Origin: Hofstenia miamia
Taxonomy: Eukaryota > Xenacoelomorpha > Acoela
Assembly: GCA_004352715.1 (NCBI GenBank)
Contig: SCFE01000001.1
Span: 5,892,202-5,956,201, forward strand
Length of the DNA: 64,000 nucleotides
Direction: 5' to 3'
In this document: positions 23,011-35,295 of the stretch, piece by piece
How the letters are laid out: each line of letters opens with the position of its first letter
How positions within the stretch are numbered: the first letter of the stretch is position 1
Translations under genes and position numbers: made by a program
Notes under the pieces: generated by a model
Seen by the model: only the letters and a program-made list of their open reading frames with translations
What the model was told of the DNA's origin: nothing
The model's database searches: none

Positions 23011-24155
23011 AACGTGCATATCCAGGAACACATCCGCCAGCCGCATCTTACCAATGGAACTGCCAAGGTGAGGTAGAGAACAACAATGGAATGGTTATGT
23101 GAATAGCGAACTCAGTGTAATGGGATTGGCAACTACTTAAGAATTTAGTGCATTGATTGTTTTTGTTATTACGAACTAATGCAATAAATGAAATGGCGCA
23201 ACCATGCTGCTAAACTAGCTTATTATGAGGCCCTACATGTAATAGCCCTACATATATAGAAATGTATAATAGCCCTGGATACATGTAAACAATCAATGCT
23301 GTCAGTGAAAAATGGAAACTAGAAGTCAGCCAGAGGTCCACCGTACAAAACATCAAGCAACATGTAATGACTATTAAATAGACTATGAGTAATAAAATAT
23401 AGAAATACAATCGTAATAACCATCTAAGTGTAAACACTGTTAAATCATAAATCGTCATGTAACAAAATGGATGTAATAAATAACTTGAGTTCATCGATAA
23501 TATAATTAACATGTAAAACCTACAGGCTGCAATACCAATATCAGACAAGCAATGACAATTAGGAAAGCTATAATGGTAAAAAACTCCTATACCTATCCGT
23601 AACCTAAGAGCACACCAGGTAACTACAGCTGTCGCCCTCCCCACTGTGGAATATCTATTAGGAGGCTGCTCCAGCATACCTTTAACTGGATGTGGGAACC
23701 ACCATACAATTACCCTAGCTCATAGACGTTTAGCTTTCCATCAGAATATATAAAATAACCTGACAAAAGAAAATGAATCCAAAGTAGATTTGCTCATCAT
23801 CATTTACATCACATTCAATATATTTATAGCACTTAGTGATAAACAACTAAATACTCGACTAGTACCTGTTAATCTTTCTTGTTGACAGTTTTTCCCTCGC
23901 TTAATATTTCTGCTAATATTACGCAACGTCAGCGTTAATTTGACTACGCTGTTTGACCATCTTTTGTTTTGTCAAATACTGTCAAGTATGATTTTAGATA
24001 TAATTGCACAAAACATTTACAAAGTGAAAATAATCAATTGTATCATGATTTACATTTTAATCATTATAATCAATATTAATAATTTTAGTCTTTGTTTCCT
24101 TCATCCTTTTCTCTCATCTTGACCAATCATGATAGTTTGATAGATTATGTCACAT
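22776..24155 (-). mobile_element. Second LTR type (type C), minus orientation
   Basis: Sequence from TGTAGAATCATGCC (22776) to about GATTATGTCACA (24155) matches the insertion at about 58696-59907. Shared tracts include GGCTTATTATGA..CCCTACAT, GTAAACAATCAAT and CATTTAGCTTTCCAT. It keeps the LTR-like TTATTTAGGT motif near its 3' end. Boundaries are approximate. The hydrophobic reading frame at 23210-23677 is probably noncoding LTR. Confidence 0.55.
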
Positions 24156-24192
24156 TATGGAAACCATAATCCCTTGGGTTTAAAGGAAAAGG

Positions 24193-25480
24193 ATGAATAA
24201 TATAGCAATTATACCTATTTTGCCCAAATTAAGCGTTGAAAAAATTCTACATGGCAACTGTGACAGGTGCCCAACAATGCAAGTAGAAAACAATCCCAAG
24301 TTAAGATGGATTTCTTCTCAGGAAATACCCAGAAAAAATTTATTCAAGAAGATGTACTTCTCCTCAACAAAACACTGAGACTTCCAATGAGGAGATAACC
24401 ACAGGAAACCCAACACACTCCAGAGAAGATAAGACTTATCAAACAACATATGCAAACAAAGAAAAAAACAGAAAGAATGATTAATGAGAAAAGTATTAAT
24501 GTTATAGCAATTATACCTATTTCACTCAAATTAAGGGTTGATGAGATTCTACAATTCCCCCAATGGTGACAGTCAGTAATGAAAGATAAGTCATAATTCA
24601 GGGTATTTAATAATGGGTTCTTTTTGAGATTTTGTCTTATCATCTTCAAATCATCTTTGTGTTGCATTTTCCACTCAAATACTGCATTTTTCCTAAAAGG
24701 TTTAGAAAATAACTTGGTTTTGCCTGCTATGTTCCAAATTAACAACCCATACTAGTTTAAAAAACCCATTCATTATACATTAGATATCCTTTCTAGTTTG
24801 TGGCCCCTTAATTTTGTCTATTAAGTCTTTTGCATTATTCTTGATTGTTAATGATCAATGCCTTATTACCCTCCGTAGGAATGTCACCTCAGGTTGCAAA
24901 ATCATACACTTTTTGCCATTTACCTTTAATCCAACATCACAAGAGTTTCAAAGTTCTTGACAATTTACTTAAATGTTCAGATACTGTGTGGTTAGCTGTC
25001 ATTATGTTGTCTATATATACTGTTACATCTGGCTCTAATTTATTGTTGCCATTCTGAAACACTCTCATAATTTAATGCTGAAAAGCAGGCAGCACATTAC
25101 ACAAACCAAATGGCATATACTGCAACTCAAACAGGCTGTGTGGTGTAATAAAAGTGGTTTCCTCAACATCTTGCTTTTTCATCAGGACCTGCCAGTAGGC
25201 CTTACAAGGTTCTAAACATGAAAAGTATTTATAGCTGCTGGCCTTGTATGATAAATCTATGTGAGGCAATTGATAGACATCCTTAATGGTAATAGAAATT
25301 AATTAATGGTAGTTCATGAAAAGACAAAACTTACTTCCTTATTGTACAAATAGCATTAGAGCAGCATATAGACTTTTACTTGATTGAATTCTCTTAATTT
25401 TCAATGAGCTCTTATAAGGACTCTAGTTTTGGATATTCTGGCTCTTGGGAACCCTTCTCAATAGTTGCCTTATTGGTTTA
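24193..25480 (-). pseudogene. RT-RNase H, degenerate, copy F
   Basis: Reading leftwards, the RT palm entry (YKASSYKYFSCLEPCKAYWQ, with MPFGLCNVLPAFQH) lies at 25269-25072. The connection (NIAGKTKLFSKPFRKNAVFEW) lies at 24745-24660, then SFITDC of RNase H near 24565. More diverged from copy A than B, C or E are. The stretch CAATTATACCTATTT..CAAATTAAG occurs twice (about 24205 and 24505). Confidence 0.75.
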
Positions 25481-26013
25481 TCTGGTAAAATCTCAATGCT
25501 GTGTTTTTCTCCTACAGCTTTACCAACAGTTATGGTTCCATTTTTGAAAATCTGTTTGTTATATTCCAAGACTTATTTTAATGCACTCACCCTTTAGATG
25601 TTCATAAACATCACCAGTCAGGATAGACTGTGTACCTTCCATTGGCTTACCTGGTTTCTTAATGATTACCAGGCAAACATTCATGTTTGCACTCCACATT
25701 ATTAAAGTGGCAGCTACAGTCCCTTATTCAGTGTGAATTATTTTTATAATGATGGTACAGGTGTTACCTTGTGAGAGTGCATAAACATTTGCATTGATCA
25801 GTAGGTGTCAAGTGTTAATCCCTTTGTAATTCTGGATTAGGATGTCACCTTCCTAGACTTCTTGACATTCGTGCTCAACCATATAAAGTGTTGGGGTTCT
25901 AACTTGACATCTTATGCCAGGGTGAATGTGACATTTTTACTAACCAGCTCTTCAAATGGTTGTGATGCAACTCTCTCTCTCATTTAAGGTGATTGTTCTG
26001 CTTCCACAATATA

Positions 26014-26346
26014 TTACACACCTGATGCTCTCAAAAAAATCACACCTAGTATAATATCATAGGTTAAACAATTATTCCTGGTAATGACAAATATGAAACT
26101 ATGGGTGAATTCTTGATCTTCTACCTGGGAACTCACATCCTCAATCTCTCCTTTTATTATTATATAATTTATGAAAACATCTATTAATCTAGTGCTTGTG
26201 GATTTCCTTTTTGCTTGCTTGAAACCTAGATGGCTACAACATGAGTCTAAGATAATAGACACTGAGTCCTCTCTATCAATAGTGGCATGAATGATACATC
26301 TCATCAGAATTATGGATATCACGTTCTTAAAATGTAAATGAGTCAA
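26014..26346 (-). pseudogene. Retropepsin, copy F
   Basis: An open 110-codon stretch with protease layout: ATIDREDSVSIILDS at the catalytic position, then RLIDVFINYIIIKGE, and YDIILGVIFL as the end motif. The catalytic triplet reads D-R-E where D-T/S-G is expected, so it would be inactive. 25481-26013 is degenerate pol spacer with no open frame. Confidence 0.7.
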
Positions 26347-26879
26347 AATTAAAATCTATTTAGGTTCTCAGTATGTAGGAGTTAGTGCTCTTATTAGTTT
26401 GATGATTCTACTTTTATTTCAATAGTGTACCCCTCTCTATCCATTGTTAATTTAAAGCTCAAAGCCTTCCAAATTCATTCTGCTACCATATCTTTGTGGT
26501 CACACTTAAATTCAAAACATTCTCTCTGTGGTCTTAGTATCCCTGTGAGAAAATAGGAAAACAGATCATGTTTCAAGTACTCAGATGGTAGTTGACTCAG
26601 CTAGTATACTCTCTTTGACTTGCATAATATATGTGGAGATGTTCTGAGCTCAACTAAGCTTTCTCTCTCCTAGTAGGATTTTATATTGGTGTCAAAAGTG
26701 TGGTGTTTCAAATTCCCTATCAAGGCTCTGTAGTGGACCTATCAATCTTAAGGTAGTGATTGTATCCATCTCTGGTTAGATATGTGACCAGATGAGACAA
26801 TGTGGCTCCTTAGTGGATCTTAAGTTGTCTTAACATTAATTCAATAAGGAAAAACCATTCCTCAAATGTTTGCATCTCT

Positions 26880-27900
26880 CAAATAATTGTTCTCATCTAC
26901 TTTTCTAGTAAATTTAGGTAAATTAATATGAGCAGTTGATAAGTTCATTTATGGAAATATTGGCAACAAGGAATGGACAAAATGGAAAGGGTTCTTGTAG
27001 TTTTTCTTCCTCTGTGAATCACTTACTACTAGTTCTACTATTACCACTTTATTTCTTGGCAATTCAACTGGCACAGTTGATTTATTTATTATTTTTGTAT
27101 TTATTATCTCAGGCAACTGTTTTTCGAATTGTTTTAATGCCTTGTCTAGATCTTCTTTTGTGGCAGCCTGATCTAGTTTCTTCAACTGGTTTCTCCTCTA
27201 CTGTCATTGCTGTATTCTCTTGGCATACTCAGGTGTTCCTGATTTGCAATTAGTGGAGGTACTTCTCAATGCTTCCCACACAGATCTAACTTGTCTCAAT
27301 GGTTGACTGGACTGCATGCTTTCAGCCTGGCTAGACAGATGGCAAGACACTGACTTTAAAACTGTTGGTACCACATTTTTGACATTGTCTTTCTCCATCA
27401 ACTTCTGCTTGAATTCTCATTTCCCTCTTTTGTGCTGAAGCTGAAACTTTGTTCTAAGAAATTCTGACTCTCCTCTCTTTCCATTTCATGTACAGTCATT
27501 AGTCTATGAGCATTTGATCTGGTGCTATCCACTTATTCTCACCAATACACTACCTCTTGATCTAGCTTAGACTCTTAGGCTATGCTTAACTCTTGGCAAT
27601 TTCTAGCAGCTTGCTTTAGATAACTGAACTGGTCATTTTGACTGGCCTTAATCTCTGTGAGAGTGGTTCAGGTCAGGTTAGTCCTTTTGGGGGGAAGATC
27701 AGCTATTAATGTGTCTGGGTTAGATGACTGCCTTCTCACTCTCATTCTTATGGGGTAAAATATTAAATGTCTCTGGGTCAATCTCTACTTTGCTAACTAA
27801 CAACTTTTGGAGGCACTTTGGGTATTTGTGATATCAACTGACACTGTATAACAGGGTTTCAGAAGAACATGAAAAACAGTGTGGACTCTTCCACTGTGGT
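26880..27900 (-). pseudogene. Gag region, copy F
   Basis: Two open pieces, 27401-27204 and 27185-26949, carry a Gln/Lys-rich, partly coiled sequence (SSQAESMQSSQPLRQVRSVW; KEDLDKALKQFEKQLPEI). It lies between the LTR (28330) and the retropepsin (26346), where gag is expected. No zinc knuckle is readable here. The assignment rests on position more than on motifs. Confidence 0.5.
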
Positions 27901-28554
27901 TCACTGAATGAATGCTAAGCTACATTCACTTTGACAATGATGATGGTACAAAAAGAATAAAATTCTATACTATAACAATGTTGTTCTTACAAACTAAAAA
28001 GACTATCTTAGTAGGAGGGGTTCCATCTTCTTCTCACTGCTTTATAACTATATTACATTAGTTAGATATACCAATTGTTAACACTAGAGAAATGATTTCT
28101 ATTTAGGTAATCCCAGTAGCAGCTTCTGAGGGGGTCATCTGCCTGATGCAGATCTATTTTACAATGATCCAAATATTCAGCCACCCAATATCCAATCACC
28201 ACTCTTCAGCTCAGGGACATAGATTATGTGTTCCCTAATCAGTGCAGTGCTAATAATATTCATGACACAATTCAACTTATTCTCTGTTTAAAATATATGA
28301 TTTTACAACCTATTTTTGTGTGCTACAAGTGTAATATCCTCTACCAGGCGTTATCACCGTTTGTCTACTGTTACCTTGTAACGTTAGCTGTGTTATTGCG
28401 GGTAAGGATTTACTTGTTGTTACTGCTTGACTAGTTTCTTCTGTTATCTTATGTAACCTTAATTAACTGTTCACTTTTTAGGTGACAAAGCCATGCAGTA
28501 ACCTCCATAGCAATCTTCTAGTGGGCATCTGCCCAAAGTGGATCTCCACATCCA

Positions 28555-29847
28555 ATTTCACTATTCCATCCAATGCTTGAGTGCCACTTCTCAGCTCAAT
28601 CAAGATAGCTTATGTGTACCCTACATTAGCTCAGTGCTTACTCAAGACATGGCACAACTCAACTTAATCTCTATTGTGTAAAAGTGTTATATCTGTTTGC
28701 AACCTGAAACTGTTACTAGTTGTTCATTCAATATTATATGTAGCCATTACCAAAATATATTGGCTTAAATAAATTCTATTTGAACAACTTCCTAACCTAC
28801 ATTTATAATTACTACATGTATGGTCATTATATTGGTCGATTATAGGTCATCAATTTAGATCTAAAACAATATTAAGATAATTCCTAAGGTTCGGTTATCC
28901 AACCATTTGTTGACAGTTAGTTATCTGATACATGTAGAAAAGAAATGCTAGTCGGCTAATTGAGAGAAAACCCCTACACCTAACTTAAGTGCACTTTCAT
29001 GATCTGGCACAGGGACCCTAGAATCGTTCCCTGTGATGTATCCAGACCACTACTAAACACCGCTTGATTAGCTCAACATTGTATTAAATAATCAAACCAT
29101 TAATAAGATGAAAAATAAGAATTCTAAGTAAAATTCTTTATCAAATGCTTACAGTAAGTTTCAATGTATTTATAGTATTTCAAAAGAAGTACCTGTNNNN
29201 NNNNNTTTCACCATTCCATCCAATGCTTGAGTGCCACTTCTCAGCTCTATCAAGATAGCTTATGTGTACCCTACATTAGCTCAGTGCTTACTCAAGACAT
29301 GGCACAACTCAACTTAATCTCTATTGTGTAAAAGTGTTATATCTGTTTGCAACCTGAAACTGTTACTAGTTGTTCATTCAATATTATATGTAGCCATTAC
29401 CAAAATATATTGGCTTAAATAAATTCTATTTGAACAACTTCCTAACCTACATTTATAATTACTACATGTATGGTCATTATATTGGTCGATTATAGGTCAT
29501 CAATTTAGATCTAAAACAATATTAAGATAATTCCTAAGGTTCGGTTATCCAACCATTTGTTGACAGTTAGTTATCTGATACATGTAGAAAAGAAATGCTA
29601 GTCGGCTAATTGAGAGAAAACCCCTACACCTAACTTAAGTGCACTTTCATGATCTGGCACAGGGACCCTAGAATCGTTCCCTGTGATGTGTCCAGACCAC
29701 TACTAAACACTGCTCAATTAGCTTGACATTGTATTAAATAATCAAACCGTCAATAAGATGAAAAATAAGAATTCTAAGTAAAATTCTTTATCAAATGCTT
29801 ACAGTAAGTTTCAATGTATTTATAGTATTTCAAAAGAAGTACCTGTC
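28555..29847. repeat. About 642-bp direct duplication across a 9-N gap
   Basis: 28555-29196 and 29206-29847 are almost identical, differing at a handful of positions (for example GCTTGATTAGCTC versus GCTCAATTAGCTTG). The N run 29197-29205 sits at the junction. This looks like two alleles laid end to end. Confidence 0.85.
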
Positions 29848-29938
29848 AATTCAAATTTCAAACTTCTGCCAAGATATGGCGATAAAATAACATAAGCATC
29901 GTTTTGTCAAAAGTATTTTTATTGACAGATACAATTAT

Positions 29939-31250
29939 TGTAGCATCATCCTAAAACAAATAGCTGCAGGAATAACGTCGAACGATTATAGTAATTAAAA
30001 ATAGTTGTAAAAATTAGCTAATGATTCTATTCATTTTTGTAAGATGCAACTAAGCTATAATATTGTGCAAATTAAGAAAAACAAGTTAGCCGATTAAGTA
30101 AAAATTTGACAAATTAAAATGAGCAAAATGACGCTTACCAATGAACAGCCATATTGGCAGACGAATTATTTGAAATTCAAAATCAGCAGGTACTTCTAAG
30201 ATTTTAAGTAAATAGCTTTGAATTTGATTAAAAAGTTGATGAACAATAAATTTATTTATTTTATTTACATTTCTTCATTATCTGGTTTGATTATTTAATA
30301 AAATGTTCAGCTAAGCAAGTTGTGTCGAGTAGTGCCTGGATTCCATCACGGGATCAATTCGAAGGGTCCTTGTGCCAGTCACAAAACCGCACTTAGGTTA
30401 CAATTAGGAGTTTTTCGATTCTTGCTTAGTCTGACTATCGATCTATACATGTATAAATGATGAAAGCCTGAAACGACTGGATAGTCAAACCCTAAGCATA
30501 TATATCTATTCTTAATAGTAGGAGACTTGACTATAATTGACCAAATAAATGACTCTACATGTATCATTATTAAATGTAAGCATAGGGAACTGCAATAGTA
30601 GAAATTAAATCACAAAGCCAATAATTTTACGGTAATGGCTACCTTAATATTATTTACATGCAGTGAGTGTCAATGCCCGGTTGCTTTATTTACTCAAATC
30701 AACAAACACTTTACAACATTGAGTTTAAGTCAGTTACAACTTAANNNNNNNNNNNNNNNNNNNNNNNNNNNNNNNNNNNNNNNNNNNNNNNNNNNNNNNN
30801 NNNNNNNNNNNNNNNNNNNNNNNNNNNNNNNNNNNNNNNNNNNNNNNNNNNNNNNNNNNNNNNNNNNNNNNNNNNNNNNNNNNNNNNNNTTACAACATTG
30901 AGTTTAAGTCAGTTACAACATAACGTGAGTGCACACACTGAGCTAAAGTAAGGTTCACATAATTAGTTCCAATTGAGCTGAGACAGTGGATGCAGTCATC
31001 ATTCATGAAGAAGAGGAACTGTGCTGTGGTGATAGGCTTCGGGCAGTAGCCCAGAGAAGAATTGAAGAGGAAACGTCATGTGGCTCCATCACCTAAACAG
31101 TGATAATTAGTGTTCGATTAACTTAACTAGTTAACAAGAAAGGAAAAGTTTGGCAGCTCGATGATCTAGTAACTCCTCACCCGCAATTTACTGAGTGAAA
31201 ATCATCAATAGTGATGCATAGTGCAAATAGGCCAGGTGGAGGATGTTACA
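29939..31250 (+). mobile_element. Solo LTR nested inside another LTR
   Basis: Begins TGTAGCATCATCCTAAAAC and ends GGTGGAGGATGTTACA. It is flanked by the 4-bp duplication TTAT (29935-29938 and 31251-31254). Orientation is opposite to the host LTR. A 145-N gap (30745-30889) lies inside, with TTACAACATTGAGTTTAAGT on both sides of it. The conserved hairpin is at about 30330-30392. Confidence 0.9.
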
Positions 31251-31384
31251 TTATCTTTTTATTGACACATATTTTATTCTTGGTTGCATTTTACAAATTA
31301 ATCTGAAATCATAGCAACTAATTGATTATAATATTTTTTAATCAACACTTTTTTGATCTTTCTCTCTTCTGCGACATTTGCAGC

Positions 31385-34140
31385 TTATTTCTGATTATTT
31401 TGGATGATGCTACACGCCCCCTCAGCTTGTGTTATTTTGAGCACAGCTCGTTCTCCATGTACCAGAGTGTCTGCTTTTCGAATTATCGTTTCTGCCTGCT
31501 GATCAGACCACGTTGTTTTCTCGAATTCCGTCTGTTTTGTGATTTTTAAAACTACTTCTCTCTCTGTCATTACAACATTTGCGTATTTTAGGAAATGTGT
31601 TTCTCTGATGTCTTCTGCTATTGGTGTTATCTCTCTTAGCTCGTTTATTTTTTGTGAGAAGATGTCGTAATATTTTTGATATAGCTGTATTCCCTTAATG
31701 CTGATCATGAGCGTCATTTGTGCATCAGCTCTGCTTGTGTGTGCTAAGTCTTCTCTAATTTGGTTGTCAGGGTAAAAGAACATGAAAACTTTTCTTAAAC
31801 TTCGAGTATTTGCCACATCCTTATAGAAAAAACTGATGTTGTTTCTTACTTCTTCTTCTGTGATTGTATTGGAGTAGTTTTTATTTAATCTCATCATCAT
31901 AATGATTTCGACCCTTTTCATAACATCATAGTATCAGTATCTCTTTTCCCATATATCAGTCCAGACTATATCGTTTACTCCAGAGGATAACATTATAGCT
32001 CTTGGGTTTCATTCTTTGATTTTGTTTCTAAGATCTTGTAGTTGTACATTTATTGGTTTCCCATGTGTGTACAGCTGGTCCGGCGTTATTGTGCCTTCAA
32101 TGTAAACTCTTTCTTTGTTATCATTTTGTAGCAATATCACTTTCCATTTTTTGTAGTCATCTCTGTCAATTATAGCTTTTGCTTTCTTTTCACTATTCAT
32201 GTATGACTTGTACTAGTGTAAGAATGTTTTCACAACCTTGACATCCTTTGGTAATCTCCAATGTGGGAAGACCATTGGTATTGCAATAGTCTCTGGTGGT
32301 GTGCAGATGAGGAGTTTTGTTTCTATTTCTTGTTCTATGTGCTGATATGAGCCTTCTGTAGTTGACGCTGTTGCTAGGACTATGGTAGCAGGGTAATTCA
32401 TCTTTGCTTTGGGAATTGTATCCCAGAATGCCTGTGTTAGTCCCCTTTGACTTAGCTTTAATTGTAATTTTCTGTTATTTCTACTCTTGAAGTGATACAT
32501 TCAACGTCTATAGTGAGTTGGTTGTATGGTCTCAGTAGTTCCTCCAGTTCTGTTCATGTGAATGCTTCAGTGAACATAAGTTTCTTTCTTTTATGTCTTT
32601 TGATTCTTTTGTTATTTTAATTTTGACCAAGAAACACTCGTCATCTGTATCTTTCCACTCTATGGTCTTAGCTGGACTAATTTCTCGCCACTTTTCTATG
32701 TTTATTCTATTGATCATTTGTTGTGTCTTGGGGGATAGTAATAATCTGGATGATGTTAACAGTTGCTCCTCCTCTAACATTTCTGCTTGGGACTTCATAA
32801 CCATTTCACATACTTCTACCAGTTCTGTAATGCCTCCTCTTTTCATCATTTTGGCACTTCGAAGGATCTTAGTAAATGTGCACTGCAGACTGTCTCTTTC
32901 ATAGCATCTCATTTCGCGGTCTAGTATATTCTGCACGTTTTTCTGTGTTATCATTTTTCGGATTTCTGCTGTGCTTGCAAGTTTCCTCTTAATGATCTTT
33001 CTCATTGTGAGCCATGGCTGGTTTTGGAGCTGCTTCATCCGTGTCTCGGATGTTGCTCCCCACATGTATTTCCTCATTGGCTCATCAAATATTGTGATTT
33101 TGCTGGGGCATATCCCAGTCTTGTTCGCGATGCTTATTGATGACATTTTCCCCAACGGATTTTCTTGCATAATTATTCTGCTCAGTGTTTTTTCCATTGC
33201 TTGCACTGGTTTTCCTGCTCTGTTCAGTGACTCCAGTTTTCCAGTGTGACAATTTAATAACCAGTTCTTTGTTTGTGTATTAATGGGGAGGGGGGGCAAT
33301 TTCATATTTCTTTGATTTTGTTAACTTGTGGCGGGTTTGTTGCGAGATCAGAAGTTTTAGTTCCACGTCTTCTGTTGTAAATATGGCTAATATCCATGTG
33401 ATAGTTCTATAGCATATTTCTGGTGCGTTCTTTTCTTCGAATACCAATTGTTTGAAATCTTTTTTCATATTCAATTCATAAGCTCGGTTTATTTCTGTTA
33501 ACGCCATTTCAATTGACTTGTGGAACTTTCAGGATGGTGCATTGATTCTTATCTTTGGCAAGCCCTCCTCTACTTTTTGTTGCAACTTCATGTTTCTCCA
33601 AATCATTTGAATTTGTTGTAAATGTTCCTGATGTTGCATAAGGCTGCACTTTATAAACAGTGTGTTTGCTTTCTCAATTCCTTCCATATCTGTTGTCAAC
33701 TCTATGGTTGCTTGTAAAGATTAATTGCAATGCATGGGTTGACCATGATTCGGTAGATCTGTGCCCAATAGTCTATCTGTAAATCCAGGTGTATCAGCTC
33801 TGGGATCATTGTATTCCTATCTGTCTTCTCCCATGGGAAAATGTTTTCACCTAACTGACATGCATTTTCTAAGTGCTCAGGAATCTCGTCTTGTGTAGTT
33901 ATTGTTATTAGTACAACTCTGACGTTTTGTACTCTTGCCATTCTTGTTGTATCGTCCACTTTCTTTTCTATTGTTTTCGTGTATTCTTTCTGTTTTAGAA
34001 TGTGTATAATTGTGAGGTTGTCTGCATCCATGTTAATTTCCGGTATCTCAGTGATTTTATCTTTATATGCCATTATTGCTTGGGCTATATCTAATGTAAA
34101 TGTGTCATCAAATATGACGTGCACCATACTGCACATGTAT
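31385..34140 (-). pseudogene. ORF3, copy G (longest readable)
   Basis: About 900 codons in six open pieces, read leftwards: 34140-33702, 33507-33280, 33305-32532, 32500-32213, 32200-32009 and 31921-31385. Only a few stops or shifts separate them. Readable landmarks are LTIIHILKQKEY, then LGENIFPWEK, TKNWLL, KYMWGATSETRMKQL (about 33030-33075), MKRGGITELVEVCEM, RVYIEGTITPDQLYTHGKP, GVNDIVWTDIW and HGERAVLKI. The last codons run about 30 bp into the LTR, where the stop is. No signal peptide or membrane segment is visible. Its N-terminus is cut by an LTR at 34141. The function is not known. Conservation with copies D and H shows it was a real protein. Confidence 0.75.
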
Positions 34141-34193
34141 TGTAGCATCATCCAAAAGGCAACTAAAGCTGAATAACGTCGAATGATTATTAA
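34141..34193 (+). mobile_element. Start of a plus-oriented LTR, cut by a gap
   Basis: TGTAGCATCATCCAAAAGGC, then AATAACGTCGAATGATTATTAA, match the start of the LTR at 29939. It is inserted in ORF3 of copy G in the opposite orientation. The 1000-N gap 34194-35193 hides the rest. Confidence 0.75.
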
Positions 34194-35193
34194 NNNNNNN
34201 NNNNNNNNNNNNNNNNNNNNNNNNNNNNNNNNNNNNNNNNNNNNNNNNNNNNNNNNNNNNNNNNNNNNNNNNNNNNNNNNNNNNNNNNNNNNNNNNNNNN
34301 NNNNNNNNNNNNNNNNNNNNNNNNNNNNNNNNNNNNNNNNNNNNNNNNNNNNNNNNNNNNNNNNNNNNNNNNNNNNNNNNNNNNNNNNNNNNNNNNNNNN
34401 NNNNNNNNNNNNNNNNNNNNNNNNNNNNNNNNNNNNNNNNNNNNNNNNNNNNNNNNNNNNNNNNNNNNNNNNNNNNNNNNNNNNNNNNNNNNNNNNNNNN
34501 NNNNNNNNNNNNNNNNNNNNNNNNNNNNNNNNNNNNNNNNNNNNNNNNNNNNNNNNNNNNNNNNNNNNNNNNNNNNNNNNNNNNNNNNNNNNNNNNNNNN
34601 NNNNNNNNNNNNNNNNNNNNNNNNNNNNNNNNNNNNNNNNNNNNNNNNNNNNNNNNNNNNNNNNNNNNNNNNNNNNNNNNNNNNNNNNNNNNNNNNNNNN
34701 NNNNNNNNNNNNNNNNNNNNNNNNNNNNNNNNNNNNNNNNNNNNNNNNNNNNNNNNNNNNNNNNNNNNNNNNNNNNNNNNNNNNNNNNNNNNNNNNNNNN
34801 NNNNNNNNNNNNNNNNNNNNNNNNNNNNNNNNNNNNNNNNNNNNNNNNNNNNNNNNNNNNNNNNNNNNNNNNNNNNNNNNNNNNNNNNNNNNNNNNNNNN
34901 NNNNNNNNNNNNNNNNNNNNNNNNNNNNNNNNNNNNNNNNNNNNNNNNNNNNNNNNNNNNNNNNNNNNNNNNNNNNNNNNNNNNNNNNNNNNNNNNNNNN
35001 NNNNNNNNNNNNNNNNNNNNNNNNNNNNNNNNNNNNNNNNNNNNNNNNNNNNNNNNNNNNNNNNNNNNNNNNNNNNNNNNNNNNNNNNNNNNNNNNNNNN
35101 NNNNNNNNNNNNNNNNNNNNNNNNNNNNNNNNNNNNNNNNNNNNNNNNNNNNNNNNNNNNNNNNNNNNNNNNNNNNNNNNNNNNNNNNNNNNN

Positions 35194-35295
35194 GCATTTT
35201 ACCCTATAGTGGTGTTTATTTTGTGTGCGTTTTCCGCTTGCATCCTCTTCTATACCTTCGCCAATTATTTATTTGCTAAAAAAGCACAATTTTGA
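35194..35295 (+). CDS. Candidate C-terminal exon of a host membrane protein
   Basis: Directly after the gap an open frame reads into a strongly hydrophobic stretch of about 25 residues (FYPIVVFILCAFSACILFYT), then a short basic tail KKAQF and TGA at 35293-35295. This would be a last transmembrane helix with a cytosolic tail. The upstream part is in the gap, so neither the start nor the splice site can be seen. I cannot name the protein. A chance open frame of 33 codons is also possible. Confidence 0.3.
   Translation, partial: AFYPIVVFILCAFSACILFYTFANYLFAKKAQF

Larger units (their letters stand above)
28330..31414 (-). mobile_element. LTR shared between copies F and G, interrupted
   Basis: Minus-oriented LTR starting (plus strand) TGTAATATCCTCTACCAGG at 28330 and ending GGATGATGCTACA at 31414. 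Towards 28329 lies gag of copy F, so it acts as F's 5' LTR. Beyond 31414 lies the end of ORF3 of copy G, so it is G's 3' LTR. It is enlarged by a duplicated piece (28555-29196 and 29206-29847) and by a nested solo LTR (29939-31250). Past that insertion the sequence resumes exactly (TTATTGACA...). Confidence 0.85.

Noticed and set aside
23210-23677. 155-residue minus-strand hydrophobic protein
   Set aside because: Lies within sequence shared with the LTR-like insertion at 58.7-59.9 kb, and the frame is not kept there.
31385-34140. ORF3 as a retroviral envelope
   Set aside because: Only the position fits. I see no signal peptide, furin-like site, fusion peptide or membrane anchor in any copy.
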